From: Cognatundibacterium oligocarboniphilum
Lineage (GTDB): Bacteria > Pseudomonadota > Gammaproteobacteria > Burkholderiales > Burkholderiaceae_D
Direction: 5' to 3'
Assembly (NCBI RefSeq): GCF_013377855.1
Contig: NZ_JABXYJ010000001.1
Span: forward strand, 392,964 to 456,963
DNA length: 64,000 bases
Part shown: in pieces, positions 9,501 to 16,605 of the stretch
Numbering within the stretch: the first letter of the stretch is position 1
Layout: each line of letters begins with the position of its first letter
The notes under the pieces: generated by a model
Told to the model about the DNA's origin: nothing
Databases searched by the model: none
Seen by the model: the letters and a program-made list of their open reading frames with translations, nothing else
Made by a program: the position numbers and the translations under genes

Positions 9501-9695
9501 TTCGCACTGCTGCCCCTCTTACTGTCAGCCGATGCGCCCGGCAAAGAGGTCCTGCATCCGGTCGCCGTAGTGATCTTCGGTGGCCTGATCAGCTCTACCT
9601 TGCTCGATACCATGCTGACACCACTGATGTTTTGGCTTTGGGGAGAGAAACCCCTGCGGCAACTACTCGCCGAACATAGTAACGAAAGCTTTTAA
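6567..9695 (+). CDS. RND heavy-metal efflux pump (CusA/CzcA family) lacking the CusA Met triad
   Basis: Inner-membrane proton-driven transporter of 1042 aa with the usual two repeats of six helices plus large periplasmic loops. The TM4 signature is GELVDDAVVGVEN (about 407-419), with tandem Asp, unlike CusA (GAMVDAA) or CzcA (DG-type). At positions equivalent to the three CusA methionines that bind Cu(I)/Ag(I), this protein has no Met: the RIDM segment reads RLDH (His about 670) and the EMVE segment reads HSSE. Together with His/Asp-rich adaptor and accessory proteins this argues for a different metal or oxidation state, though location in a CopR-linked operon ties it to copper stress. From memory, Nies-type classification would put this signature outside the monovalent-cation group. 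Confidence 0.9.
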   Translation: MFDFIIHTSLKQRLLVLGASLLLMIYGIFTLRDMPVDVFPDLNKLTVTLMTETGGMAPEEVEQLVTLPIETSMNVMPGVSRVRSVSGVGLSVVYVEFEWGSDIYRNRQQIAERLNLVREQLPAGVVPQMGPISSIMGEILLIALPIDSSVNKAVGSSAVSPMAVREYADWVMRPRLLTIPGVAQVIPIGGEVRQYRVEPLPAQLQALGIERDKLDAALRDFGTNTSGGFLEAQGREYLIRAIGRTSRIEDLQNLVVTVKNGQAVLLKQLANVTLAAAVKRGDGSYQGKPAVILSVQKQPTADSVTLTREVEKAVADLAKNRPAGVAEPAFLFKQADFIEHSVSNVEEALRDGAIMVAVILFLFLLNVRTTIISLMAIPVSLLVTALVFRYFGLSINTMTLGGLAIAIGELVDDAVVGVENVLRRLKANRSDSAPKPLIEVIAAATLEVRSAIVYATVIIVLVFVPLFVLPGIEGKLFTPLGVAYIVSILASMMVSVTLTPVMAYYLLPRIKQLHAKDSPLVSWLKRQDAKLLKWSFAHARPLLAGALLIVILVGASVPFFPRAFLPSFNEGTLTIGLMLNPGTSLTESNRIGTLAEELIRQVPEVTQVGRRTGRAELDEHAEGVHSSEMDVDLKPSGRSREAIITDIRARLSTLSAVSNIGQPISHRLDHLLSGVRAQIALKVYGDDLDTLRGLAAELRERLAKIPGITDLQIEKQVLIPQVKIHLDYAEAARYGAAPGSLLRSLEQMIDGEKITQIVEGNRRFDLLVRLPENARGPQALADLLIETPTGFIPLSKIANVEESEGPNQVARENSRRRIVLSANTDGRDLAGVISDIRTELSAKPLPQGYFTALEGQFQAQEQAARLITVLALISLTMIFMVLYSRYHSTRLVLIIMGNIPLALVGSVLALWISGQPLSVAALVGFITLTGIATRNGILKISHYINLCSLEGETFGQSMIVRGSLERLTPVLMTALVAAFALLPLLLSADAPGKEVLHPVAVVIFGGLISSTLLDTMLTPLMFWLWGEKPLRQLLAEHSNESF

Positions 9696-9726
9696 CCAAC
9701 CACGCTTTTCAACATTGGAGAAAACC

Positions 9727-10158
9727 ATGCAACTACGCAAAATCCTGATCCAGTTCTTCGCATTCGCCAGCGTGCTGGTAGCGGGCGGCGCTTACGCACA
9801 TACGGACGAATACCTGGATACTCAAAAAGCGCCCCATGGCGGGCAGCTCCGCATGGCTGGGATATATCATTTTGAGCTGGTCGTCGCCAAAGACAGCAAG
9901 CAATCGAAAGGCAATCCGGTCGTTGTGTATGTGACAGATCATGCCGGGGCCAAAATCTCTACTGCGGGTGCTACAGGAACAGTTACACTACTCGTTGGTA
10001 AAACCAAAACAACGCTTAACCTGACACCAGATGGTGAAAATGCGCTCAAAGCCAGCGGCAATTATGCCTCAGCACCGGAGATGAAAGCGGTCGTTTCTGT
10101 CACGCTGGCCGGTAAAGCTACAGAACAGGCGCGCTTTACGCCACTGTCAAATACCTGA
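9727..10158 (+). CDS. Small periplasmic protein of unknown function following pump 1
   Basis: Protein of 143 aa starting at an ATG 6 nt after GGAG; an earlier in-frame TTG is less likely. A signal peptide (cleavage near AYAHT, about residue 23) leaves an N-terminus with HTDEYLDTQKAPHGGQLR, where the His residues could bind metal. The rest is beta-rich (FELVVAK, VVVYVTD, GTVTLLV, VVSVTLA), compatible with one immunoglobulin-like domain. I do not recognise a named family, although similar small proteins trail RND metal pumps. It lies 31 nt after the pump gene and before the second CopR-like box, so it is probably the last gene of the first transcription unit. Confidence 0.7.
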   Translation: MQLRKILIQFFAFASVLVAGGAYAHTDEYLDTQKAPHGGQLRMAGIYHFELVVAKDSKQSKGNPVVVYVTDHAGAKISTAGATGTVTLLVGKTKTTLNLTPDGENALKASGNYASAPEMKAVVSVTLAGKATEQARFTPLSNT

Positions 10159-10200
10159 GCTAAATCGGATGAGTACGCCGCTCACATGGAACATTAAGCG

Positions 10201-10222
10201 AAGATAACAAAATTGTCATTTT
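10201..10222. promoter_or_regulatory. Candidate CopR/CusR box before the Met-rich protein operon
   Basis: AAGATAACAA-AA-TTGTCATTTT. The right half matches the E. coli CusR half-site (from memory) at 10 of 10 positions and the left half at 8 of 10. It lies 92-113 bp upstream of the ATG at 10314 in a 155-bp gap that otherwise contains no gene. Shares the AGATAACAA half with the dyad at 3058-3079, so the same regulator is expected to act on both. Confidence 0.72.
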
Positions 10223-10313
10223 TGAGTCATGTTACTGTTAAGTATCAAGGCCTACAGTGAAACAGAAATACGCAAACCTGTACTACATTTACTTCTACGA
10301 TAGGGAGTTTGAA

Positions 10314-10769
10314 ATGAAAACCATGCGTTTTGTTGTACTTGCTACCACTTTTGTACTGGCTATGCCCGCCCTTGCGGACGATACACACCATCCGGCAACT
10401 GTCGCGCCACCCGCTGTGACAAATCAAAAAACCTCTCTCTCAGCAGGAACCGACAAGATGAGGGAAATGGAGCAGCAAATGAAGGCTATGCAGGCCATGC
10501 ACGAAAAAATGGCTTCGGCAACAACTCCGGAAGAACGGCAGGCACTGATGGTCGAGCATAGAAAGGTGATGCAGGAGGGTATGGCGATGATGAAGCGGAT
10601 GGAAGGCATGTCTGGAATGCCTGACATGGCCTCCATGCCCGCAAAAAAAACCAAAGACATGAGTATGAATATGGCCGATCATCATAAAATGATGGAAAAG
10701 CGCATGGAAATGATGGAGTCCATGATGCAGATGATGATGGATCAAATGCCTGCTACGCCAGCCAAATAG
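10314..10769 (+). CDS. Methionine-rich periplasmic copper-binding protein
   Basis: Protein of 151 aa. The signal peptide is cut near ALADD (about residue 21). The mature protein is strikingly rich in Met with some His: HEKMASAT, HRKVMQEGMAMMKRMEG, and a C-terminal stretch of EKRMEMMESMM type, arranged as MxxM and MM repeats on predicted helices. Such Met clusters bind Cu(I)/Ag(I). No enzyme motif is present. The start is fixed by TAGGGAG upstream; the frame is open a further 19 codons but those would overlap the regulatory region. First gene after the second CopR-like box; a copper-sequestering or delivery role is inferred from composition. Confidence 0.8.
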   Translation: MKTMRFVVLATTFVLAMPALADDTHHPATVAPPAVTNQKTSLSAGTDKMREMEQQMKAMQAMHEKMASATTPEERQALMVEHRKVMQEGMAMMKRMEGMSGMPDMASMPAKKTKDMSMNMADHHKMMEKRMEMMESMMQMMMDQMPATPAK

Positions 10770-10791
10770 TCACTAGCAATGGAGCGTTATC

Positions 10792-11067
10792 ATGAATCAT
10801 CAACATGAAGGGCATGACGGCCCGCCCAGTTTCTGGTCTTCGCGCTACGCCATAGGTCTGCTCATCATCGGCGCTGTAGCAGTCTACTTTCTGCTGACCG
10901 AACATCTGGCGCATGTAGTTGGCGCGCTCCCCTATCTGTTGCTGCTCGCTTGCCCGCTGATGCATGTTTTCATGCACGGCGGTCATGGAGGACATGGGCA
11001 TCATCATCAGAGTAAGCACGACAATGCGGATGACAGTAATCCTCGTAAACCAGGAGATCCGTCATGA
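10792..11067 (+). CDS. DUF2933 His-rich small membrane protein
   Basis: Protein of 91 aa. A short N-terminus with His (HQHEGHDG) precedes two closely spaced hydrophobic segments (about 19-36 and 42-60) and a C-terminal tail with alternating Gly and His (HGGHGGHGHHH). This arrangement matches the DUF2933 family, found in copper and silver resistance clusters. The His tail suggests metal binding; the biochemical role is not known. GGAG lies 8 nt before the ATG. The stop overlaps the start of the methyltransferase-like gene by 4 nt, so the pair is coupled. Confidence 0.82.
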   Translation: MNHQHEGHDGPPSFWSSRYAIGLLIIGAVAVYFLLTEHLAHVVGALPYLLLLACPLMHVFMHGGHGGHGHHHQSKHDNADDSNPRKPGDPS

Positions 11068-11714
11068 ATCACGGGGAAGCAGCTTACGGGCTTTGGTCGC
11101 TGGTGATAATCAATTCGGCGATCTTCATCATGTTTGCCTTCAGTTTTTTCAAACCGGCAAGCGCAAGGGATTGGCGGACATTTGGAGCCTTTGCGGCGTT
11201 TGTAGTGGCTCTGTTTGTTGAAATGTATGGCTTTCCGCTGACGATCTATCTGTTATCCGGCTGGCTTCAAACACGGTACCCCGGACTTGATCTTATGTCT
11301 CATAACACTGGGCACCTGTGGTCAACGTTATTAGGTGAAAAAGGAGATCCGCATTTCTCACCGCTGCATATTGCCAGCTACATCTTCCTCGGATATGGCT
11401 TCTATTTATTGTCCGCAGCATGGAATATCTTGTACCACGCTCAAAGGCGTCATACGCTGGCGACCAGCGGCCCCTATGAACGTGTTCGCCATCCACAGTA
11501 CATTGCTTTCGTATTGATACTGCTGGGTTTCCTTCTGCAATGGCCTACACTGCTGACCTTGTTGATGTTTCCTGTCCTGCTATTCATGTATGGGCGACTG
11601 GCCGTTACCGAGGAAAACCAAATGCGCAAGGAATTCGGTGCAGCCTATGACAGCTACGCGCAGCGAACACCAAGATTTATTCCGCACATCATTAAAACAG
11701 GTAGTCCGACATAG
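11064..11714 (+). CDS. Isoprenylcysteine carboxyl methyltransferase (ICMT)-family integral membrane protein
   Basis: Multi-span protein of 216 aa with about five or six hydrophobic segments. The C-terminal half carries the ICMT/PEMT-type signature: TSGPYERVRHPQYIAFVL (about 132-149), where the RHP motif helps bind S-adenosylmethionine, and a later TEENQMRKEFGAAYDSYAQRTPRFIP segment with the conserved Glu and terminal Arg-Pro-Phe pattern. Bacterial members next to copper genes are common but their substrates are unknown; bacteria lack prenyl-Cys CaaX substrates, so the eukaryotic reaction should not be assumed. It sits between the DUF2933 and P1B-ATPase genes with tight spacing. Confidence 0.82.
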   Translation: MNHGEAAYGLWSLVIINSAIFIMFAFSFFKPASARDWRTFGAFAAFVVALFVEMYGFPLTIYLLSGWLQTRYPGLDLMSHNTGHLWSTLLGEKGDPHFSPLHIASYIFLGYGFYLLSAAWNILYHAQRRHTLATSGPYERVRHPQYIAFVLILLGFLLQWPTLLTLLMFPVLLFMYGRLAVTEENQMRKEFGAAYDSYAQRTPRFIPHIIKTGSPT

Positions 11715-11735
11715 GAATAGACAGGCAGACCATCT

Positions 11736-14093
11736 ATGGAACATCGACAACATGCGGAACACCATACAGACATGCCGGGGATGTTGAAAGATCCGGTCTG
11801 CGGCATGTCTGTGACAGAAAATTCAAATCATCATGAAGAATTCAACGGAGCTGTCTATTACTTCTGCAGCGACAAATGCCGGACAAAATTTGTGACTAAT
11901 CCGACGCAGTATGTATACGTAAATAAAACCGCGGTGCCCGAACATGCAGCTCACCTGGACTTGCATGATCATGCTGCAATTGAACCTGCACGTTCGGATG
12001 GAGCCGTCTACACTTGTCCGATGCATCCCGAGATCCGGCAGGATCATCCGGGCTCCTGTCCCAAGTGCGGCATGACACTGGAAGCCGTGCTGCCGGAACT
12101 GGATGAGAACGACGCCCCCGAGTTGACCGATTTTCGTCGACGATTCTGGTGGACATTGCCGCTGACGGTGATTGTGACGGTATTGGCGATGGCAGGCCAT
12201 CGGCTTGCCTGGTTCGATATGTCGACGCAAAGCTGGATTGAACTGCTTTTGTCTGTGCCTGTTGTGTTGTGGGCCGGTTGGCCCTTCTTTGCACGGGGCT
12301 GGTTATCGGTAGTTCATCGCAGTCCCAATATGTGGACATTGATCGGACTAGGTACCGGAGCGTCCTTTATCTACAGTGTGGTTGCAACAATGGCTCCGCA
12401 AGTATTTCCTGACTCATTCAGATCGATGGGGCGAATAGGTGTTTATTTTGAAGCCACGGCGGTCATCATTTCGCTCACCCTGCTCGGCCAGATACTGGAA
12501 TTGAAGGCGCGCTCGCAAACATCCGCAGCCATTAAATCCCTGCTCGGACTGGCGCCTAAGACAGCGCGACGCATTCTCGACGACGGTCGAGAGGAAGATG
12601 TGCCGCTGACGCATGTGCATATTGGCGATCTGCTGCGCATCCGTCCCGGAGAAAAAGTACCAGTAGACGGCATCGTTATTGAGGGCAGCAGCGCCGTGGA
12701 TGAGTCCATGTTGACGGGTGAGCCGTTACCGGTCAGCAAACGCACAGGCGATACCATAATTGGCGCAACGCTCAATACCAATGGCGCCCTGGTGATGCGT
12801 TCCGAGCGCGTCGGTTCCGCTACCATGCTGGCACAAATCGTGCAGATGGTCGCTCAGGCTCAGCGCTCCAAAGCCCCCATGCAACGCATGGCTGATCAGG
12901 TTGCCGGCTATTTTGTGATGGCAGTCGTCTCCATCGCCCTGCTGACGTTCTTTGGGTGGGGTTGGTTTGGTCCCGAACCCAGCTGGGTTTACGGTCTGAT
13001 TAATGCGGTAGCCGTTTTGATCATCGCCTGTCCTTGCGCTTTAGGCCTCGCAACCCCCATGTCGATTATGGTTGCTACCGGGCGCGGCGCCACGCATGGT
13101 GTTCTATTCCGCGACGCGGCCGCCATCGAAAATCTGCGCAAAATCGACACGCTGATCATCGATAAAACCGGCACGCTGACGGAGGGACGACCCAGCTTCC
13201 ACCGTTCTGTACCGGTGCAGGGGTATGAGGCTGACGAAATACTGCGCCTGGCTGCCAGCCTGGATCAGGGGAGCGAGCATCCGCTAGCGGACGCCATAGT
13301 GCACGCGGCCCGCGAACGTGGGTTGCAGCTGGAGAAAGCAGAAAATTTTGAGTCTGGTTCGGGAATCGGGGTACAAGGCTTAGTTGGTGGGCGTCGGCTC
13401 GCGCTTGGCAATACCTCTCTGATGAATCAGCTCGGCATATCCGTTCAATCACTGGCGGCACAAGCCGAGACTTTGCGCTCTGAAGGGGCCAGCGTCATGC
13501 ATTTGGCGCTGAATGGGCAGCTTATTGGGCTTCTCGCAGTCTCCGATCCCATCAAATCCAGCACCGCTGAAGCATTAGCTGCGCTCAAAGCAACAGGTCT
13601 TCACATTATCATGGCAACCGGTGACGGCCTGACTACAGCGCGTGCGGTTGGCACCCGACTGGGCATCGACGAAGTGCATGGCGAAGTCAAGCCAGCCGAT
13701 AAGCTCAATCTGGTACAGCAACTACAAAATCAGGGAAAAATTGTTGCGATGGCGGGTGACGGCATCAATGATGCACCGGCTCTGGCTAAGGCCGACGTGG
13801 GTATCGCCATGGGAACGGGCACGGATGTCGCGATGAATAGCGCCCAACTTACCCTGGTCAAGGGTGATTTACGTGGTATTGCGATTGCGCGTGCTCTGTC
13901 CGAAGACACCATACGCAATATGAAGCAAAACCTGATGTTCGCCTTCCTCTACAACGCCTTAGGCATTCCGGTTGCCGCCGGCGTGTTATATCCACTGACC
14001 GGCTGGTTGTTATCACCCATGATAGCCGCGCTGGCGATGAGTTTCAGTTCTGCCTCCGTCATTGGGAATGCACTTCGGCTGAAACGTCATTAA
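11736..14093 (+). CDS. copA: Cu(I)/Ag(I)-exporting P1B-type ATPase with YHS and heavy-metal-binding domains
   Basis: Inner-membrane ATPase of 785 aa. In place of the usual HMA (GMTCxxC) domains, the N-terminus has a His-rich lead, a YHS domain (DPVCGM at 19-24, [12 protein letters not shown] at about 41-52) and an HMBD (YTCPMHPEI...CPKCGM, about 92-113). The catalytic core is complete: TGE phosphatase loop, the CPC ion-binding motif (about 432-434), the phosphorylation motif DKTGT (about 475-479), SEHPLA and [10 protein letters not shown]. The YN and MSFSS motifs in the last two helices mark subgroup P1B-1, which exports Cu(I)/Ag(I). Last gene of this operon, 21 nt after the methyltransferase-like gene. 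Confidence 0.95.
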   Translation: MEHRQHAEHHTDMPGMLKDPVCGMSVTENSNHHEEFNGAVYYFCSDKCRTKFVTNPTQYVYVNKTAVPEHAAHLDLHDHAAIEPARSDGAVYTCPMHPEIRQDHPGSCPKCGMTLEAVLPELDENDAPELTDFRRRFWWTLPLTVIVTVLAMAGHRLAWFDMSTQSWIELLLSVPVVLWAGWPFFARGWLSVVHRSPNMWTLIGLGTGASFIYSVVATMAPQVFPDSFRSMGRIGVYFEATAVIISLTLLGQILELKARSQTSAAIKSLLGLAPKTARRILDDGREEDVPLTHVHIGDLLRIRPGEKVPVDGIVIEGSSAVDESMLTGEPLPVSKRTGDTIIGATLNTNGALVMRSERVGSATMLAQIVQMVAQAQRSKAPMQRMADQVAGYFVMAVVSIALLTFFGWGWFGPEPSWVYGLINAVAVLIIACPCALGLATPMSIMVATGRGATHGVLFRDAAAIENLRKIDTLIIDKTGTLTEGRPSFHRSVPVQGYEADEILRLAASLDQGSEHPLADAIVHAARERGLQLEKAENFESGSGIGVQGLVGGRRLALGNTSLMNQLGISVQSLAAQAETLRSEGASVMHLALNGQLIGLLAVSDPIKSSTAEALAALKATGLHIIMATGDGLTTARAVGTRLGIDEVHGEVKPADKLNLVQQLQNQGKIVAMAGDGINDAPALAKADVGIAMGTGTDVAMNSAQLTLVKGDLRGIAIARALSEDTIRNMKQNLMFAFLYNALGIPVAAGVLYPLTGWLLSPMIAALAMSFSSASVIGNALRLKRH

Positions 14094-14172
14094 ACAGTGT
14101 TTGTTTGAACGCATGATTCAGATCCTTAACACCACGTTTTGAGATCTATTTTAGCTATTTCTGTCCATCCCC

Positions 14173-14315
14173 CGATAAGGTAAAAGTTTCTTGAAGTAAC
14201 CTGCTTCGTTGTTATTTTTCAATCTCACGAAGTGACATTCATTCTTGTTTGGCTCGACATTGCATGTCATTTGTACGCTCGCCATTCGTCCTTTCGGCAA
14301 ACTTTTACCTTATCG
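14173..14315. repeat. 17-bp perfect inverted repeat pair flanking 109 bp
   Basis: The 17-mer CGATAAGGTAAAAGTTT at 14173-14189 recurs as its exact reverse complement at 14299-14315. Outside the repeats, C-rich (left) and G-rich (right) flanks extend the similarity imperfectly. The 109 bp between contain no open frame of note. This could be the two ends of a deleted transposable element, a MITE-like unit or recombinase binding sites; the terminal sequence does not match insertion-sequence ends I can recall. Confidence 0.6.
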
Positions 14316-14338
14316 TGGGAATGGGGGCTACAACTATC

Positions 14339-14364
14339 GCCCCAATTCCAGAAGGAATTGGGGC
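14339..14364. repeat. 11-bp perfect stem-loop
   Basis: GCCCCAATTCC, loop AGAA, GGAATTGGGGC. The stem is perfect, but no T-run follows on either side, so it is not a standard intrinsic terminator. It lies 23 bp from the inverted-repeat pair. Confidence 0.55.
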
Positions 14365-14504
14365 AAATGTCGAAATCGCAGCGTCCGACGCAATATTTCG
14401 CTGGTGCCCTCTTAATGGCATCGGTTAGCGCATCCCAAATTTCCAAAATGGTTTTTGATTTGCTCGTAATCTTAATTTTTCAATTAATAATTCTCCGCGA
14501 CTAG

Positions 14505-14711
14505 ATGCCTTTAATAGATTGTCACGTGCCATTTGGCATCTGGCAACAAATTCAGCGCGATCCATGGACTTATATTCATGAAAAAGCAGTAGCATTCCAA
14601 TCCGAAATGATCGAATTTTTTCGTAAACGTAAGTGGCATCTTCAGCGATTGATGTCACTACAAGACCTGACTTCTCAACAGAAGAATCAAATACAGGATC
14701 TGTTGGGGTAG
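14505..14711 (+). other. Possible short ORF of 68 codons, coding status unresolved
   Basis: ATG to TAG frame with helix-like composition (WQQIQRDPWTYIHEKAVAFQSEM...). It is entirely opposed by a 104-codon frame on the minus strand (14425-14739) that looks equally protein-like. Neither has a convincing SD sequence or a recognised family, and third-position base use does not favour either. One of them may be a decayed gene carried with the junction. Confidence 0.2.
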
Positions 14712-14871
14712 GAATACTGTACAAAGAGCTTGGTACCACAAGGTGAATCTTGTACTGGCATATCTTGCCGGAGGGTAATTTGCATCAAGCTGGCGTCAGC
14801 TGCCACTCAAGGTATGATCTGAAAAATTTGCTGGATTTCACGTCGATTCGTGATTTCATTTTCAGACAAAT

Positions 14872-14900
14872 TTCCGAATATGGAACTCCGCCTCTATAAT
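14872..14900 (+). promoter_or_regulatory. Promoter before the second copper module
   Basis: A consensus TATAAT at 14895-14900 with a 17-bp spacer and a poor -35 (TTCCGA, 14872-14877). The weak -35 suggests an activator. Transcription would begin around 14907, within a few bases of the first ATG at 14909, leaving essentially no leader or SD. Confidence 0.5.
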
Positions 14901-14908
14901 ACTTGGAT

Positions 14909-15280
14909 ATGACTCTTTTTCGGCTTATCCTGGTCGTGTTTCTGTCCTTTGCCCTGCCCTTCGTGGCAACGGCAGGAATTATTGCGTCCCAGATTGTCGA
15001 GAAATGCCCGATGCAGACCAGTGGCGACAGCATGAAAGCGATGACCATGCATGACTGTTGCGACACGAAACATATGACGCATGGCTCGTCGGGAAACGCC
15101 AAGCCTCACGCCTGCAAACCGGGTCAGGAATGCAAGGTATGCAATGTCTGTGCTTTGGTTCCTGCGATATCGGATGCGCATTACCTCCCGCCTGCATCCC
15201 AATTCGTTGTTGCGTTGCCCGACTCGGGACTCCCATCCCACGACCTGCGCGGGTTGTGGCGACCTCCGCGTTCGCTCTGA
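14909..15280 (+). CDS. Small periplasmic Cys/Met/His-rich protein leading the cusCBA module
   Basis: Protein of 123 aa with a signal peptide (hydrophobic to about VATAG). The mature part starts with a cluster of soft-metal ligands: KCPMQTSGDSMKAMTMHDCCDTKHMTHG, then HACKPGQECKVCNVC (quoted loosely; at least seven Cys over about 60 residues). No enzyme family is recognised; composition fits a periplasmic metal-binding or signalling protein like those preceding cus/czc operons. An in-frame TTG lies two codons upstream of the ATG; the promoter -10 at 14895 makes even the ATG nearly leaderless. Followed after 83 nt by the outer-membrane component. Confidence 0.6.
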   Translation: MTLFRLILVVFLSFALPFVATAGIIASQIVEKCPMQTSGDSMKAMTMHDCCDTKHMTHGSSGNAKPHACKPGQECKVCNVCALVPAISDAHYLPPASQFVVALPDSGLPSHDLRGLWRPPRSL

Positions 15281-15363
15281 TTTCTTGATTTGGTAGCCCT
15301 GCGGCTTGGGCCGACAGGGTATGCGTGCGTTTGTTGCGCATCGATCCTTCATGGAGTTGACGT

Positions 15364-16605
15364 ATGTCCCCTTTGATACGAAGAACCGTCCTGACCATAC
15401 TGGCAGGACTGGCGAACCTTGTACAGGCCGCCCCTTTGAGTTTCGCCACAGCGCTCGATCTTGCCGAGCGCCATTCCCCCCGGCTGGCGGCCAGCACCGC
15501 CATGATGGCCGCCGCCCGTTCAGCGGTCGTCCCCGCCGGTACATTGCCTGATCCCAAGGTATTCGCCGGCATCGATAATTTTCCTGTATCCGGCCCCGAT
15601 GCCGGGCGTTTGCAAGCCGACTTCATGACCATGCAGAAGATCGGCGTGATACAAGAGGTGCCCAACGCGGATAAACGCCATGCCCGCGAGGCGGTAGCGG
15701 CAGCTGGCGTGGGCGTAGCCGCCGCCCAGCAGCGAGTAGATCACCTCAGTGTGCGCCGAGAGACCGCTTTGGCCTGGCTTAATCTGTACTACCTGCAACG
15801 CAAGAAAGCGCTGTTCATCGAGCTAGATCACGAAAACATTTTATTAGGTCAAGTCGTACAGGCGCAGATCGCCAATGGTCGGGCTCAGGTAGCTGACGCG
15901 TTAGCGCCAAAGCAAGAGGCTGTACAACTCGCTGACCGGCGCGACGACCTCGCGCGTGACGAGGAGCAAGCCCGCTCAAGACTAAGACAGTTCATCGGCG
16001 TAGTTGCTGACGACGGCCTGTCCGATGATCCACCAACTTTCGACATTGATGCGCAGCACCTGCGCGGACATTTGCACCAACATCCGGAGCTGATGGCTTT
16101 TGCCGCCGAGACACGTAAGACCGAAGCCGAAGTCGCGGAAGCCCAGTCCATGAAAAAGTCCGACTGGGGTGTCGAACTGGCCTACCAGCGTCGTGCGCCG
16201 CAGTTCGGCAACATGGTGTCGATCCAGTTCACCTTTGATCTGCCCGTGTCGCCTGCCACGCGGCAAGACCCGTTGATTGCAGCTAAGCAACGTGAGCTGG
16301 ATCGTATTGATGCCGAGCGGGATAGCATGGTGCGCGGCCACACCGCCGAGCTGGAAAGTCTGCTCGCCGAATACGCGACACTCACCCGCCAGTTGGAGCG
16401 TGCCCGGCAAACCGCTCTGCCGTTGGCCGAGCAAAAGGTATCGCTGCAAACCGCCAGTTATCAAGCCGGCAAAAGCGATCTCTCGGCCGTGCTGGCCGCA
16501 CGCCGTGAACGTATTGAGCAGCGCATGCGTATCGTCGAGTTGGAAGCCGGCCTAACACGCACTGCAGCGCGACTTCACTACGCTTATGGGGAGGACTGGC
16601 AATGA
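15364..16605 (+). CDS. cusC: CusC-like outer-membrane efflux protein, pump 2
   Basis: TolC-family protein of 413 aa. A signal peptide ends near VQAAP (about residue 22). The OEP repeats follow: FATALDLAERHSPRL, then long Ala/Glu/Arg-rich helices (EAVAAAGVGVAAAQQRVD..., TAELESLLAEYATLTRQLERAR) and a second-half hairpin YQAGKSDLSAVLAARRE. No Cys lipobox follows the signal. GGAG lies about 9 nt before the ATG. It overlaps the adaptor gene by 4 nt. Paired by position with CusB and CusA below; it differs clearly in sequence from the first channel at 3630, so the two pumps have separate exit ducts. Confidence 0.88.
   Translation: MSPLIRRTVLTILAGLANLVQAAPLSFATALDLAERHSPRLAASTAMMAAARSAVVPAGTLPDPKVFAGIDNFPVSGPDAGRLQADFMTMQKIGVIQEVPNADKRHAREAVAAAGVGVAAAQQRVDHLSVRRETALAWLNLYYLQRKKALFIELDHENILLGQVVQAQIANGRAQVADALAPKQEAVQLADRRDDLARDEEQARSRLRQFIGVVADDGLSDDPPTFDIDAQHLRGHLHQHPELMAFAAETRKTEAEVAEAQSMKKSDWGVELAYQRRAPQFGNMVSIQFTFDLPVSPATRQDPLIAAKQRELDRIDAERDSMVRGHTAELESLLAEYATLTRQLERARQTALPLAEQKVSLQTASYQAGKSDLSAVLAARRERIEQRMRIVELEAGLTRTAARLHYAYGEDWQ

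Larger units (their letters stand above)
14094..14908. other. 815-bp gap between the two copper modules with repeats but no confident gene
   Basis: This AT-richer stretch holds a 17-bp inverted repeat pair, a strong GC hairpin, a 16-bp dyad ACAAG-GTGAAT-CTTGT at 14738-14753, and a promoter before the next gene. Short open frames exist on both strands over 14425-14739 and overlap each other; neither resembles a family I know. It looks like a junction left by joining two resistance modules. Confidence 0.5.

Noticed and set aside
14250-14272. Dyad GACAT-tgc-ATGTC as a third CopR box before cusCBA
   Set aside because: The half-sites are one base further apart than in the two good boxes, and it lies over 600 bp from the next gene.
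14161-14320. Tn3-type terminal inverted repeats
   Set aside because: The 17-mer does not match the Tn3 38-bp ends I remember, and no resolvase or transposase is nearby.
14425-14739. 104-codon minus-strand frame as a gene
   Set aside because: No family, no SD, and it is fully opposed by an equally plausible plus-strand frame; coding cannot be decided from sequence alone.
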